Under the pieces are notes generated by a model. It had not been told where the DNA came from, made no database searches, and worked only from the letters and a program-made list of their open reading frames with translations. A stretch of 64,000 bases of DNA from Fen-1364 sp049515135. Its GTDB lineage: Bacteria > Spirochaetota > Spirochaetia > SZUA-6 > Fen-1364. The position numbers were made by a program, and so were the translations under genes. The stretch is from positions 62,001 through 126,000 of the forward strand of contig JBEKUJ010000010.1 in NCBI GenBank assembly GCA_049515135.1, in the 5' to 3' direction. Position 1 is the stretch's first letter. Each line of letters opens with the position of its first letter. Below are positions 7,938 to 15,976 of the stretch, in pieces.

Positions 7938-8591
7938 ATGGCGCTTTTCCTGCTTGTTTCTCTTCCGCTGGTCTTTCTTTTGCTTCTATGGCTGCCCTGG
8001 GGGCCGCGAAGAACGCCTGAAACCGCTTTCTTAGTTGGAACATTCTTCAAGGGTCTCCTCATGTTCTTCCCCGGCTACCTGGTCATCCTGATCCTGAGGC
8101 GGATCTTCGGCTTTTCCTATGCAGGGTTCCTGTTGTATCTGTCTCTGCTGCAGCGCGATCACTTGTTTCCTCTGCTGGCGGGCATCGGAAGCCTTCTGGT
8201 CCTGAAGAGCAAGCTTCAGATCTCGGGCGTCGAAGAAGAAAACTTCCTGGGGGTGTTCGCGTTCCTGGCAGGCTTTCTGGCAATGGGGAATGTGGCCGAC
8301 ATGATCCGCGCCTGGGGAAACTGGAGCGCGTACCTTCTGTTCCTTCTCCCTGTTCACAGGCTGTCAGCCGCAGTCCTTATTTCTCTGGCTGCAAGGAAGT
8401 TCTTTCCGTGGGAAGGGCGGGATGCCGTCCTGCTGCTCGGTGCCGGCGCGGCCCTTGCCGTGGGATTTGCCGTTCCGGCATTTCTCTTCCTTGTAAATCG
8501 CGAGGGCTGGGCCGTCCTGTTGACAGCGCTTCCGCTCTTCGCTGCCATCCTTTCCTTTGCGACGCGCTTCCCCCGAACGGTGAGGACCTAG
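7938..8591 (+). CDS. polytopic membrane protein of unknown function
   Basis: 217 residues, dominated by hydrophobic segments. It starts with a strong membrane helix (MALFLLVSLPLVFLLLLWL), followed by about five more separated by short charged loops. I recognise no family. The open frame extends upstream to 7680, but that part is antisense to hydB, and the predicted promoter ends at 7927, so the ATG at 7938 is the sensible start. It is divergent from the hydrogenase operon and may share its regulatory palindrome; a role linked to hydrogen metabolism is possible but unsupported. Confidence 0.7.
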   Translation: MALFLLVSLPLVFLLLLWLPWGPRRTPETAFLVGTFFKGLLMFFPGYLVILILRRIFGFSYAGFLLYLSLLQRDHLFPLLAGIGSLLVLKSKLQISGVEEENFLGVFAFLAGFLAMGNVADMIRAWGNWSAYLLFLLPVHRLSAAVLISLAARKFFPWEGRDAVLLLGAGAALAVGFAVPAFLFLVNREGWAVLLTALPLFAAILSFATRFPRTVRT

Positions 8592-8648
8592 GTCAATTTC
8601 CCAGTAGGGCGATGGCACGATTGGCGCGGGCGGCCACCTCTACCGGAT

Positions 8649-8665
8649 ATCGCGCTTCGCGCGAT
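8649..8665. terminator. short GC-rich hairpin between convergent genes
   Basis: ATCGCGC-TTC-GCGCGAT forms a perfect 7-bp stem with a 3-base loop between the membrane protein gene and the aldolase gene. It could terminate transcription in both directions, but neither side has a T tract, so the call is weak. Confidence 0.35.
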
Positions 8666-8670
8666 CCGTG

Positions 8671-9642
8671 CTAGGCGTTGCCTGCGCTGCCCAGCACTTC
8701 CTTGTTCTTGCGCTCTATGAGCTTCATCAGCTCGTCACGCGCGGGTCCGAGGTAATTGCGCGGATCGAACCCCTTGGGATCCTCCGCGAAAGCCTTGCGG
8801 ATCATGGCTGTCATCACCAGCCTGCCGTCCGAGTCGATGTTTATCTTGCACACGGCGGACCGGGCCGCTTTGCGCAACTGCTCTTCCGGGATCCCTACTG
8901 CGCCTTCCATTTTCCCGCCGTACTTGTTAATGATGTCGACGTATTCCTTGAGGACCGATGAGGCGCCGTGAAGCACGATGGGGAACCCCGGAATCCTGCG
9001 CTCCACTTCTTCCAGGATGTCGAATCGCAGCGTCGGCATGGGATCACCGGGCCTGAGCTTGAACTTGTACGCGCCGTGCGAGGTGCCGATGGAGATGGCC
9101 AGGCTGTCAACGCCTGTCTTTTTCACAAAGTCCTCGACGTCGTTCGGATCCGTGTAATGAGATTTCTCCGAGGCCACCTCGTCTTCGATGCCTGCCAGAA
9201 CTCCCAGCTCTCCTTCAACGGTCACGTCGTGCGCATGGGCGAACTGCACCACTTTCCTGGTGAGCTCGACGTTCTTTTCATAAGGCAGGGACGAGCCGTC
9301 GATCATGACGGACGAGAAGCCGCTTTCGATGCACGACACGCACAGCTCATAGGAGTCCCCGTGATCGAGGTGAAGAGCCACCGGGATTGATACCCCCGCG
9401 GCCTTGATCATCTCCATGGCTCCCTTGGCCATGTACTGCAGAAGGACCTGGTTTGCGTACTTTCGGGCGCCCTTGGAAACCTGGAGGATCACCGGCGAGC
9501 GGCTGTTGATGCAGCCCTGGATGATGGCCTGCAGCTGCTCCATGTTGTTGAAATTGTAGGCAGGAATGGCATATTTGCCCGCCATCGCCTTGCGGAACAT
9601 TTCACGAGTGTTCACGAGACCGAGCTCTTTATAACTGACCAT
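8671..9642 (-). CDS. fba: class II fructose-bisphosphate aldolase
   Basis: Zinc-dependent aldolase that interconverts fructose-1,6-bisphosphate with DHAP and glyceraldehyde-3-phosphate in glycolysis and gluconeogenesis. The 323-residue protein shows class II motifs: YNFNNMEQLQA near the start, the metal site ALHLDHGD, VEGELG, SIGTSHGAYKF with a metal histidine, VLHGASSV and INIDSDGR for substrate phosphate. The ATG at 9642 has a GGGAGG ribosome binding site; the open frame extends to 9687 without support. Length and motifs are normal, so it is probably the housekeeping enzyme. Confidence 0.94.
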   Translation of the reverse strand: MVSYKELGLVNTREMFRKAMAGKYAIPAYNFNNMEQLQAIIQGCINSRSPVILQVSKGARKYANQVLLQYMAKGAMEMIKAAGVSIPVALHLDHGDSYELCVSCIESGFSSVMIDGSSLPYEKNVELTRKVVQFAHAHDVTVEGELGVLAGIEDEVASEKSHYTDPNDVEDFVKKTGVDSLAISIGTSHGAYKFKLRPGDPMPTLRFDILEEVERRIPGFPIVLHGASSVLKEYVDIINKYGGKMEGAVGIPEEQLRKAARSAVCKINIDSDGRLVMTAMIRKAFAEDPKGFDPRNYLGPARDELMKLIERKNKEVLGSAGNA

Positions 9643-9668
9643 GGGGTATCCTCCCGAAAAGGTATGGA

Positions 9669-9711
9669 CTAATATCCCGCGATGCACTTACACTGTCAAG
9701 GGCTGACAGTG
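9669..9711 (-). promoter_or_regulatory. fba promoter overlapped by an 8-bp inverted repeat
   Basis: On the minus strand TTGACA (9699-9694) precedes TATTAG (9674-9669) with a 19-bp spacer, slightly long. The -35 lies within the perfect inverted repeat CACTGTCA (9691-9698) and TGACAGTG (9704-9711). This is the geometry of an operator that blocks RNA polymerase. It lies between fba and the divergent lipoprotein gene. Confidence 0.5.
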
Positions 9712-9726
9712 TTTCCACGCGCTCTC

Positions 9727-10650
9727 ATGAAACAAACATTCCTTTCAGTGCTCTTCGCCGCGTTCACTTTGCTCTTGAGCGGGTGCTGGAACGGACGTCT
9801 CCTGGTTGCCATGGAGGAGCCGTACTGGATGTCGGAAGGCGGAAATAGCCACCTGAGATGGCCGCTCGCCCGCGCTTCTTTCACGCACGGTTATCTCCCG
9901 CGGTTTGTCGTCATAGGCGCCCAAGAAGACGCGGAGGCAAGACTTCGCAGAGAGCTGACCGTCCGGCATTACAGGGCGGTCGTTGTCGGTCCCCTGCTTT
10001 CCGTTGAACCGCAGACCTACGAATCAGTCTCTCCCGCCACGCGTTTTCTGCTTGTCGAAAACCCCATTGCCGTTTCGCAGAGCAACGAGGTCCGCCTGGT
10101 GTTCGATCGGACGCCTTCATTCAGGACTGCCGGTTATGCCGCGGGTCTGGCCGTCAGAGACGAAGCTGATGGAGCCGCTATCAATGCCCTTGCCTCGCGG
10201 ATCGGGATCCTCCTCTCTGCGCATCCCCCGGGAACTCAGGATGAGATTACGGCTTTCTCAGGAGGTGTCGCCCAGGCACTTGATGGGGGCAAGCCGTTTG
10301 CCAGAAGCCTTACTGACCCGCTGGACCAGAATACAGTACGGTCTGCAATCGAGCAGATGCGCAGGGACGGAGTGGAGATCTTTCTGCTCTTCACGGGAGC
10401 CGCTGATTCGTGGGCGCTGGAGGACATGAAAAACTCAGGCGGAAGCGCAATCGTCTCGGACTGGGCGCCCTCAGGGGCTTTTCCCGGTCAGGTTTTTCTT
10501 TCCATAGAAACGGAGCTTGACGGTGGGGTTGCCCGGTTCCTGGGGGGAAAGGGGAGCGGGGAAGGCATGGTGAGCGGTCCGGTGCGGATCGTTGCCGGAC
10601 AGGCGCGGCCAATCCCTTCCGAGATCGCGGCGAAGCTGGCGCTCAAGTGA
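9727..10650 (+). CDS. putative lipoprotein, spirochaete-type, function unknown
   Basis: 307 residues with an N-terminal signal peptide ending in the lipobox LLSGC at about residues 16-20, so it is probably lipidated and anchored in a membrane. The rest alternates beta and alpha segments with motifs such as RFVVIGAQ, AAGLAVRDEA and VEIFLLFTGAAD. These recall a periplasmic-binding-protein fold (BMP or sugar-binding type), but I do not recognise a specific family. The ATG at 9727 is preferred over 9682 because it starts the signal peptide directly; no good ribosome binding site is visible. It is followed by the flaA promoter. Confidence 0.7.
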   Translation: MKQTFLSVLFAAFTLLLSGCWNGRLLVAMEEPYWMSEGGNSHLRWPLARASFTHGYLPRFVVIGAQEDAEARLRRELTVRHYRAVVVGPLLSVEPQTYESVSPATRFLLVENPIAVSQSNEVRLVFDRTPSFRTAGYAAGLAVRDEADGAAINALASRIGILLSAHPPGTQDEITAFSGGVAQALDGGKPFARSLTDPLDQNTVRSAIEQMRRDGVEIFLLFTGAADSWALEDMKNSGGSAIVSDWAPSGAFPGQVFLSIETELDGGVARFLGGKGSGEGMVSGPVRIVAGQARPIPSEIAAKLALK

Positions 10651-10671
10651 GCTTCCGGGGGGGAAAAAAAT

Positions 10672-10700
10672 TTGACAAGGGGTGGCCCTGGAAATATAAT
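10672..10700 (+). promoter_or_regulatory. perfect consensus sigma-70 promoter of flaA
   Basis: TTGACA (10672-10677), 17-bp spacer, TATAAT (10695-10700): both hexamers are exact consensus at ideal spacing. Expected transcription start is near 10707, giving a leader of about 47 bases before the flaA ATG. It indicates strong housekeeping-sigma expression rather than sigma-28 control. Confidence 0.85.
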
Positions 10701-10753
10701 TTCGAGTGACCTTAGAAACTGACTGAGTTCCACTTTTGCAAAAGGAGACGGGC

Positions 10754-11494
10754 ATGACGCCAGGATTGAGAGCGTTCCTCGGCACAGCGTTGACATTGAT
10801 GCTCCTCTTCACCGCCGTGTCTGTCACGGCGCAGCAGGAAACTACGCAAAGCCTGCAGGTGCGTCCCCTGATAACTTTCGATGACCAGAATAAGATGACA
10901 GACTGGATCATCCAGGGGAGCAAATTTGCAACGCAGGGTTTTCCCCAGTACAAGCTCGTCAAGGCCTTTCCTGACGCAGTCTATGGCCGCAACAAGGAAA
11001 ACCGGGACCTGAACTCCATGGGGATCCACAGCAAGTTCGACCGCAAGGGCTACAACTATATCGAGATCATCCCCGCGGCAAAGGACAGCTCGGGAAACCT
11101 CGTGCCTAAGCCCATCGCAATCCCCGGCAAGGTGCAGCGCATGGACTTGTGGGTGTGGGGCTCGAACTACAATTACAGGATGGACATCTTCCTGAGAGAT
11201 TACCGCGGGATCGATCACGTGCTCCACTTGGGCTCCCTTGAGTTCATCGGATGGCGGGACCTCGCGGTGACCGTGCCGGGCTCTATTCCCCAGTCGCGAA
11301 GATACCTCCCGCAGTTCCAGGGGCTGGAGCTGACAAAACTTGTCATATGGACGGCCCCGGAGGAGAAGGTAGACGATTACTGGGTGTTCGTCGACGAGCT
11401 TACAATCCTCACGGACATGTACCAGACCCGCTTCGACGGTGAGGCTCTTGCTGATCCCGACTATCTGAACCAGATCTGGCAGCCGAGCAAGTAG
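10754..11494 (+). CDS. flaA: flagellar filament outer layer (sheath) protein FlaA
   Basis: FlaA forms the sheath around the periplasmic flagellar filament of spirochaetes. The 246-residue protein has an N-terminal Sec signal peptide cleaved around VTAQQ. The conserved FlaA core includes MDLWVWGSNYNYRMD, a DYRG stretch, LGSLEFIGWRDL, and VDDYWVFVDELTILTD. The ATG at 10754 is chosen because AAGGAG ends six bases upstream; the frame extends to 10736 only slightly. It is the first gene of a pair with the flaA2-like gene, driven by a perfect consensus promoter. This gene is the strongest taxonomic marker in the window. Confidence 0.93.
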   Translation: MTPGLRAFLGTALTLMLLFTAVSVTAQQETTQSLQVRPLITFDDQNKMTDWIIQGSKFATQGFPQYKLVKAFPDAVYGRNKENRDLNSMGIHSKFDRKGYNYIEIIPAAKDSSGNLVPKPIAIPGKVQRMDLWVWGSNYNYRMDIFLRDYRGIDHVLHLGSLEFIGWRDLAVTVPGSIPQSRRYLPQFQGLELTKLVIWTAPEEKVDDYWVFVDELTILTDMYQTRFDGEALADPDYLNQIWQPSK

Positions 11495-11505
11495 GAGGAA
11501 TGAAG

Positions 11506-12300
11506 ATGAAAGCACGCATGGCACTCGCACTTCTCTTCGCCTCCTTGGTGCTTGCCGTCCCGGCATTCTCTCAGGCCGCGCAGGGTGGACAGGCGCAGGG
11601 CGCCCAGACACAAGGCACGCAGGCGCAGGGCACGGCCCCGGCACCGGCGCAAAACGTCGCAGTTGGCCAGCCCAATCCTGAGAACATCGGAAAGGACCAG
11701 GCCCAGCAGCTCCTGGAGGAGATCTCGGTTTCGAAGTTCGAGGACTCGGCGTTCTGGGGCGGGAGCATGCCGCTGGACATGGGCGTGATAGCGCTGAAGA
11801 GGCTTGAAGGGAGCCCTGCTGGAAAGAAGCCCATTGCGCAGGAAGCCACGCTGGGCATCAAGGAAGAGGACAAGTACGTCCTTGGCGCTAAGGTAGCCTT
11901 CTTCCACCGAGGGGATTCCTTCTTCACCGTCTATCCGGCCAATCCGCTTCCCATACCCGGCGTCGTCAAGACAGTCTCCATCTGGGTGGTGGGGAGGAAC
12001 TACAACCACGTTCTGAAGCTCCTGTTCACGGATTCCATGGGCCGCGCACAGGAGGTCACGGTCGGGACCCTGAACTTCATCGGGTGGAAACAGCTGACTG
12101 TCGCCATCCCGCCCTCAATCGTCCAGCAGGACTTCCACTACGGAGCGGCGAGCGGGATCACTATCACGGGTTTCCGCGTCGAAACAGACCCCCTCGACAC
12201 GTACGGGACTTACTACGTGTACTTCGATGATCTTCGGGCGGTCACGGACCTCTTTGGCGAATCAAAGCGCGACACCGACGACATGGCCGATGGCTGGTGA
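11506..12300 (+). CDS. second FlaA-family flagellar sheath protein (FlaA2-like)
   Basis: 264 residues. A signal peptide (hydrophobic run then PAFSQAAQ) leads to a low-complexity stretch of AQG/TQG repeats around residues 25-50. A FlaA-like domain follows, with VKTVSIWVVGRNYNHVLKLLF, GTLNFIGWKQL and YYVYFDDLRAVTDLF matching the same positions in the gene before it. It probably joins FlaA in the periplasmic flagellar sheath. ATG 11506 is preferred to 11500 because the AGGAGG site overlapping the upstream stop would be too close to 11500. A rho-independent terminator follows the stop. Confidence 0.87.
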   Translation: MKARMALALLFASLVLAVPAFSQAAQGGQAQGAQTQGTQAQGTAPAPAQNVAVGQPNPENIGKDQAQQLLEEISVSKFEDSAFWGGSMPLDMGVIALKRLEGSPAGKKPIAQEATLGIKEEDKYVLGAKVAFFHRGDSFFTVYPANPLPIPGVVKTVSIWVVGRNYNHVLKLLFTDSMGRAQEVTVGTLNFIGWKQLTVAIPPSIVQQDFHYGAASGITITGFRVETDPLDTYGTYYVYFDDLRAVTDLFGESKRDTDDMADGW

Positions 12301-12324
12301 TCCTTCCTTTCTCTGCAATTTCAG

Positions 12325-12356
12325 AGCCCTCGCGGAGACGCGAGGGCTTTTCTTTC
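12325..12356 (+). terminator. rho-independent terminator of the flaA operon
   Basis: AGCCCTCGCG (12325-12334), loop GAGA, CGCGAGGGCT (12339-12348): a perfect 10-bp stem followed by the T-rich run TTTCTTTC. Confidence 0.9.
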
Positions 12357-12383
12357 GCAAGGCGCGATGATAGAGTTTAGCCT

Positions 12384-13193
12384 ATGACTCCCGAGGAGGA
12401 GCTCGCCCGGCTCAACCGCGTGATTCATCAATACGAGACCGTCTTCAAGACCACCTCCGACAGTGAGCAGCGGCAGAGGGTTGAAAAGCAGCTCAAGGAG
12501 CTGAAGAAATACCGGGAAAAGATCCTGGCGGTGAACGTCATTGATGAAAAGGCCACGCAGGAGGCTGCGGGTGAGAAGTCGGACGACCTTGCTGAGTTTC
12601 CCTTGCTGGCGAAGCTTGCGGCAAAAGACGCTGAGCTGCCGCCGCGCCAACGGCTTGCGCCTCTATGGACGCATGACGCAGAAGCAACGACGGCCCAACA
12701 GGAAGTGTTTCGCCTCATGCTTTATGTGCGCTGGTTCCGTGAGGAGTTCCTTCCCTTCCTGACCGAGAAGCGCCTGAAGCTCGACTTCAAGTATTCTCTT
12801 GACAGGGACGGATTCTACGCCAGGTTCCAAGAGGTGGAGCGGAAGCTCGACGACTTCAGTGAGGAGAACGCCGGGCTGGCTGAAGGGGTTGCGGGTCGTG
12901 AGCTGGAGCTGGAGAAGCGCAAACGCCTCGGCAAGCTCAAGAGAGAGATCGAGGCGGATGCGGCAAAGCTGTTCCACGCCGTGCTGGTGTTTGCCAGGGA
13001 TCTGAAAGAGGACGCGGAGGGCGAGGGGGTAAAATGCCTGAACGGCGAGGAGCGCATTGCTTTTGACTCAATCGAGGGCCGCCGGGCTCTGGAGGGCAAG
13101 ACAGTGCGGAGCGCCCTCGACCAGTTGGCCAGACTGGCCTCTGAAGTGAAGGCCTACCTCAACGTACCGGACATTGAAAGCCAGGAGAGCTAG
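12384..13193 (+). CDS. hypothetical charged coiled-coil protein
   Basis: 269 residues, rich in E, K, R and L, with heptad-like helices around residues 1-45 (ending QLKELKKYREKIL) and 145-200 (VERKLDDFSEENAG, ELELEKRKRLGKLKREIEAD). There is no signal peptide and no membrane segment, so it is probably cytosolic. I do not recognise a family. Its stop is one base before the bactofilin start, so the two genes are co-transcribed; a cytoskeletal or cell-shape role by association is inference. Confidence 0.75.
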   Translation: MTPEEELARLNRVIHQYETVFKTTSDSEQRQRVEKQLKELKKYREKILAVNVIDEKATQEAAGEKSDDLAEFPLLAKLAAKDAELPPRQRLAPLWTHDAEATTAQQEVFRLMLYVRWFREEFLPFLTEKRLKLDFKYSLDRDGFYARFQEVERKLDDFSEENAGLAEGVAGRELELEKRKRLGKLKREIEADAAKLFHAVLVFARDLKEDAEGEGVKCLNGEERIAFDSIEGRRALEGKTVRSALDQLARLASEVKAYLNVPDIESQES

Positions 13194-13194
13194 G

Positions 13195-13575
13195 GTGCAG
13201 ATAGACATCGAGGCCAACTCCACAATCGGGGAAGAGTCCTTCTTCGAGGGAACGTATGCCGTGCGGGGAAGCCTGCGCATCGACGGGCGGTTCGAAGGCA
13301 AGTCTCTGCTGGTTGACCAGCTGCAGATCGGCCCCAAGGGGAGGGTGAGGACCAACATCATCGCGACAAGCGTTGTTGTTGAAGGGGTGATCATTGGAAA
13401 CATCACGTCCTCCCGGCGCATCCTTCTCCTCTCCACGGCCCGGGTGCTCGGTGACATCAAAACGCCGGAGCTTATCATCCAGGATGGCGTTGTCCTTGAG
13501 GGCCGTTGCACGATAAGCCACGTGCAGATAGAGAATACTCCCCAGTACATTGAGACTCTCTACCAGCGCAAATAG
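13195..13575 (+). CDS. bactofilin (polymer-forming cytoskeletal protein)
   Basis: 126 residues with the right-handed beta-helix pattern of bactofilins (DUF583): SFFEGTYAVRGSLRIDGRFEGK near the start, then regular G-containing turns (GPKGRV, VVVEGVIIGNITS, VLGDIKTPELIIQDGVVLEGRC). Bactofilins polymerise under the membrane and help set cell shape or position structures; in spirochaetes they are linked to helical shape. The GTG at 13195 is preferred, with AGGAG seven bases upstream inside the previous gene; an in-frame TTG at 13174 is the alternative. Confidence 0.88.
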   Translation: MQIDIEANSTIGEESFFEGTYAVRGSLRIDGRFEGKSLLVDQLQIGPKGRVRTNIIATSVVVEGVIIGNITSSRRILLLSTARVLGDIKTPELIIQDGVVLEGRCTISHVQIENTPQYIETLYQRK

Positions 13576-13671
13576 CGAGGCCGGCGGGCGTTGGCCCCCT
13601 ATGGGCGGGTACCCAGGCCTGTGGCGCCTTGACATTTCCCTGGCGTTTGGATATTTATCGTTATTGCTCGG

Positions 13672-13742
13672 TTCCCGGTAGTGTAACGGTAGCACAAAAG
13701 ACTCTGGATCTTTTTGTGGGGGTTCGAATCCTCCCCGGGAAA
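13672..13742 (+). tRNA. tRNA-Gln, anticodon CTG
   Basis: Full cloverleaf of 71 nt. The acceptor stem is TTCCCGG/CCGGGAA with U1-A72 typical of tRNA-Gln, the D arm GTGT/GCAC, the anticodon stem AAAGA/TCTTT around loop CTCTGGA (anticodon CTG), the variable loop 4 nt, and the T arm GGGGG-TTCGAAT-CCTCC. CCA is not encoded. Confidence 0.95.
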
Positions 13743-13770
13743 AGAACAGCCGATACCCGGTGGCTGCAGT

Positions 13771-13842
13771 GGCCCCTTCGTCTATCGGTTAGGACATGAG
13801 ATTCTCAATCTTAAAAGAGGGGTTCGATTCCCCTAGGGGCTA
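13771..13842 (+). tRNA. tRNA-Glu, anticodon CTC; likely integration site of the ICE
   Basis: 72-nt cloverleaf. The acceptor stem is GGCCCCT/AGGGGCT with a G1-U72 wobble, the anticodon arm TGAGA-TTCTCAA-TCTTA (anticodon CTC), and the T arm AGGGG-TTCGATT-CCCCT. CCA is not encoded. The integrase gene starts about 90 bases downstream in the same direction, as in elements that use a tRNA 3' end as attB. I found no second copy of the tRNA 3' end in the window, so the right attachment site must lie beyond 64000 if this is correct. Confidence 0.94.
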
Positions 13843-13845
13843 ATC

Positions 13846-13868
13846 GGGACGCAAGAGCGTCCCTTTTT
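13846..13868 (+). terminator. rho-independent terminator after the tRNA pair
   Basis: GGGACGC (13846-13852), loop AAGA, GCGTCCC (13857-13863), then TTTTTA. It separates the tRNA transcript from the integrase. Confidence 0.88.
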
Positions 13869-13932
13869 ATTTTCTTATATCATAATGAATTATAAATCCA
13901 TTGACAGATTCAAAATACTATTGATACGCTGA

Positions 13933-15207
13933 ATGGTACGCTTTCAGGAAGGAAAAGTGGAGCGAAAGCCATTCATCATGTATCGAAGGGCATCCGGTGG
14001 GCTGGGCGGCCGAATCTACTACGTCGCATTCTGGGATCCGGCGGCACGTCGGTATACGAACCGCCGTTCGACGAACAAGACGGCCAAGGGCGCAGCCGAA
14101 AACCAGGCGCGCAAGTGGCTCGCCGAAGGGCTCCCGGTGCGGGACGCGGAAACCTTCGTTCGCTACCTGCAGGACTTCTGGGCCGAAGGTTCGCAGTACC
14201 TCGCCGGACGGGAGGCGCGGCTCAAGCCCCTGTCGACAGTCTACGTGGTCAACGCGCGCTCTGCAATTAGGAAATATGTGACTCCCTGGCTCATCGAGCA
14301 GGGCAAGGAAAAGCTCCGAGTCAGCGAGGTGACGGCAGGACTCTTGGAATCACTGACCCTCTACCTTCGAGATAGCGGCCTCGGGCCATCGCGAGTCAAT
14401 GGCATCATCAAGGCCGTCCGGGTCCCGCTGGGGCAGGCGTTCAAGATGGGACGGATTCGAGAGAACCCGGCCCGCCAAGTGGAGAAGCTCCCCGATCCCG
14501 CGCCGAAACGGCAGATCCTTGAAATGGAGGAAGCGGAGCGGTTCTTCTCGCTCAAATGGCGGGATCCACGTCACTACGGTTTCAATCTGATTGCTGCAAC
14601 GACGGGCATGCGGCTGGGGGAGATCCGCGGATTGCAGGCGGAGGATCTGCGCGGAGACTATATCCACGTTTGCCACAATTGGCAGGACACGGAACCGGAA
14701 GGCCGGAAGATGAAAGGGCCGAAACACTCGACGCTTGCGGCCGTGAAAGAGCGCGATGTACCCATCCCGCCCCGGCTGGTCCCCGTCCTTCATGAGCTTG
14801 TGAAACGCAATCCCTGGAAAGACGGCTTTGTAATCTGGGGAGACTCCCGGGGAAAGCCACTCTCTGAGTCGATAATCCTTCGTCACCTCTATGAAGGCCT
14901 GGAGAAAATCGGGATCACGCCGGAGGAGAGGAAAAGGAGAAAACTCAATTTCCATGCGTGGCGGCATTTCTACAATTCGAACGTTCGCCCGTTCGTTCCC
15001 GACTACCAGCTTCGCATGCTCACCGGGCACACCTCGGAAGCGATGACGGAACGCTATACAGAGATCACGACTGAGCAACGCCGGGCAGTCGCGAAAATCG
15101 CTGACGGACTGTTTGAGGGAAAGCTAGGCGTCGCCGGGATCGAAGAGAAGAAGATCGGAAACGGGAACGATGGAAAGAAGAAGACCACGAAGCGCCCTCA
15201 GGAGTAG
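13933..15207 (+). CDS. int: tyrosine recombinase (ICE integrase)
   Basis: Site-specific recombinase that would integrate and excise the element at tRNA-Glu. The 424-residue protein has an N-terminal arm-binding region, a SAM-like core-binding domain around residues 70-165 and a catalytic domain. Active-site residues are visible: R in ATTGMRLGEI, H-x-x-R in HAWRHFYNS, H in LTGHTSEAM, and the nucleophile Y just after it in TERYTEI. No ribosome binding site precedes ATG 13933; AGGAAGG at 13946-13952 favours GTG 13957 as the true start. The lysine- and arginine-rich C-terminal tail is ordinary for phage-type integrases. Confidence 0.94.
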   Translation: MVRFQEGKVERKPFIMYRRASGGLGGRIYYVAFWDPAARRYTNRRSTNKTAKGAAENQARKWLAEGLPVRDAETFVRYLQDFWAEGSQYLAGREARLKPLSTVYVVNARSAIRKYVTPWLIEQGKEKLRVSEVTAGLLESLTLYLRDSGLGPSRVNGIIKAVRVPLGQAFKMGRIRENPARQVEKLPDPAPKRQILEMEEAERFFSLKWRDPRHYGFNLIAATTGMRLGEIRGLQAEDLRGDYIHVCHNWQDTEPEGRKMKGPKHSTLAAVKERDVPIPPRLVPVLHELVKRNPWKDGFVIWGDSRGKPLSESIILRHLYEGLEKIGITPEERKRRKLNFHAWRHFYNSNVRPFVPDYQLRMLTGHTSEAMTERYTEITTEQRRAVAKIADGLFEGKLGVAGIEEKKIGNGNDGKKKTTKRPQE

Positions 15208-15685
15208 ACCGTGCCACAAGTTCCCGAAGGACGCCTTCGTCAATCACCAGAGAACAAAAGCGAGTTTCGCACTCTTCCCCTGGCACGTGGCCGAGTCGCT
15301 CCCTTTTCCGAGGGGTCAGGTCTACCGGCTTGTCGCCACGGAGCAGCTCCGCGGAACGTGCGTCGTGGCAACGAGGCGCTGCACTTTCTGGAATGGCGCA
15401 AGATCTCACGTGCACACCCGAACCTATCTCGAATCTTCATCATAGCATTTGATTGATCACCATCTTTCGCTGGAACTCCTTAAGCTCTGTACGGAAAAAT
15501 CTTTCGATTCTTTCTGTTTGCCGTGGAACCTCGGTATTGAATTTCCTCCTTTTCTACTGGCTGACCCTGTGATTCAAAGGTGAAAAACTAAGAAAAATAG
15601 TTAACCACGCGCAACCGGTTAAGCAAAACGCTTGTCTCCTCATATTATAATTTGCCTGATGAGGCACTCGGTCATGGGGAGCAGC
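15208..15685. other. non-coding stretch after the integrase
   Basis: I see no convincing gene here. The second half is A+T-rich and ends in a TATAAT-like -10 near 15643-15650, which probably starts the small HTH operon. Part of the internal attachment or integrase-binding sites may lie here, but I cannot identify them. Confidence 0.5.
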
Positions 15686-15976
15686 ATGGCAACTCAGACA
15701 GAACGTCAGGACAGTCGGCAGACGACTCTCGTTTCGATTCCACTTTGCCTCCAGCATCCAGTGGACGAAGCAGTAATTGTGCCCGGTGCCGGCGATCGTA
15801 CGATCTGGAGGTTTATTCGTGAAGGACGCCTGGAAGGGGTGCGCCTTAGCTGCCGCGTATGTATGTCTAGGACTGCTCTTGAGAAGCACACGGACGCCTC
15901 TGGCACTCGAGTCCGCGGAGCTCCGCCGCACCTAGCACCAAGACCCACGGCGGCCGCCCAATCGGTGCAATCATGA
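15686..15976 (+). CDS. small HTH-like protein, possible excisionase/regulator
   Basis: About 96 residues. The middle contains TIWRFIREGRLEGVRLSC, which resembles the recognition half of excisionase/MerR-like HTH_17 domains that read DNA elements and place a beta-wing after it. The N-terminus is polar and the C-terminal ~30 residues are low complexity. ATG 15686 is chosen for a GGGGAG site just upstream; ATG 15674 and 15632 are alternatives. Its stop overlaps the start of the next HTH gene (ATGA), which supports its being real. Function as an excision factor is inference. Confidence 0.5.
   Translation: MATQTERQDSRQTTLVSIPLCLQHPVDEAVIVPGAGDRTIWRFIREGRLEGVRLSCRVCMSRTALEKHTDASGTRVRGAPPHLAPRPTAAAQSVQS

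Noticed and set aside
14350..15078. 242-codon minus-strand frame opposite the integrase
   Set aside because: Antisense to the catalytic domain of the integrase and without any family signal.
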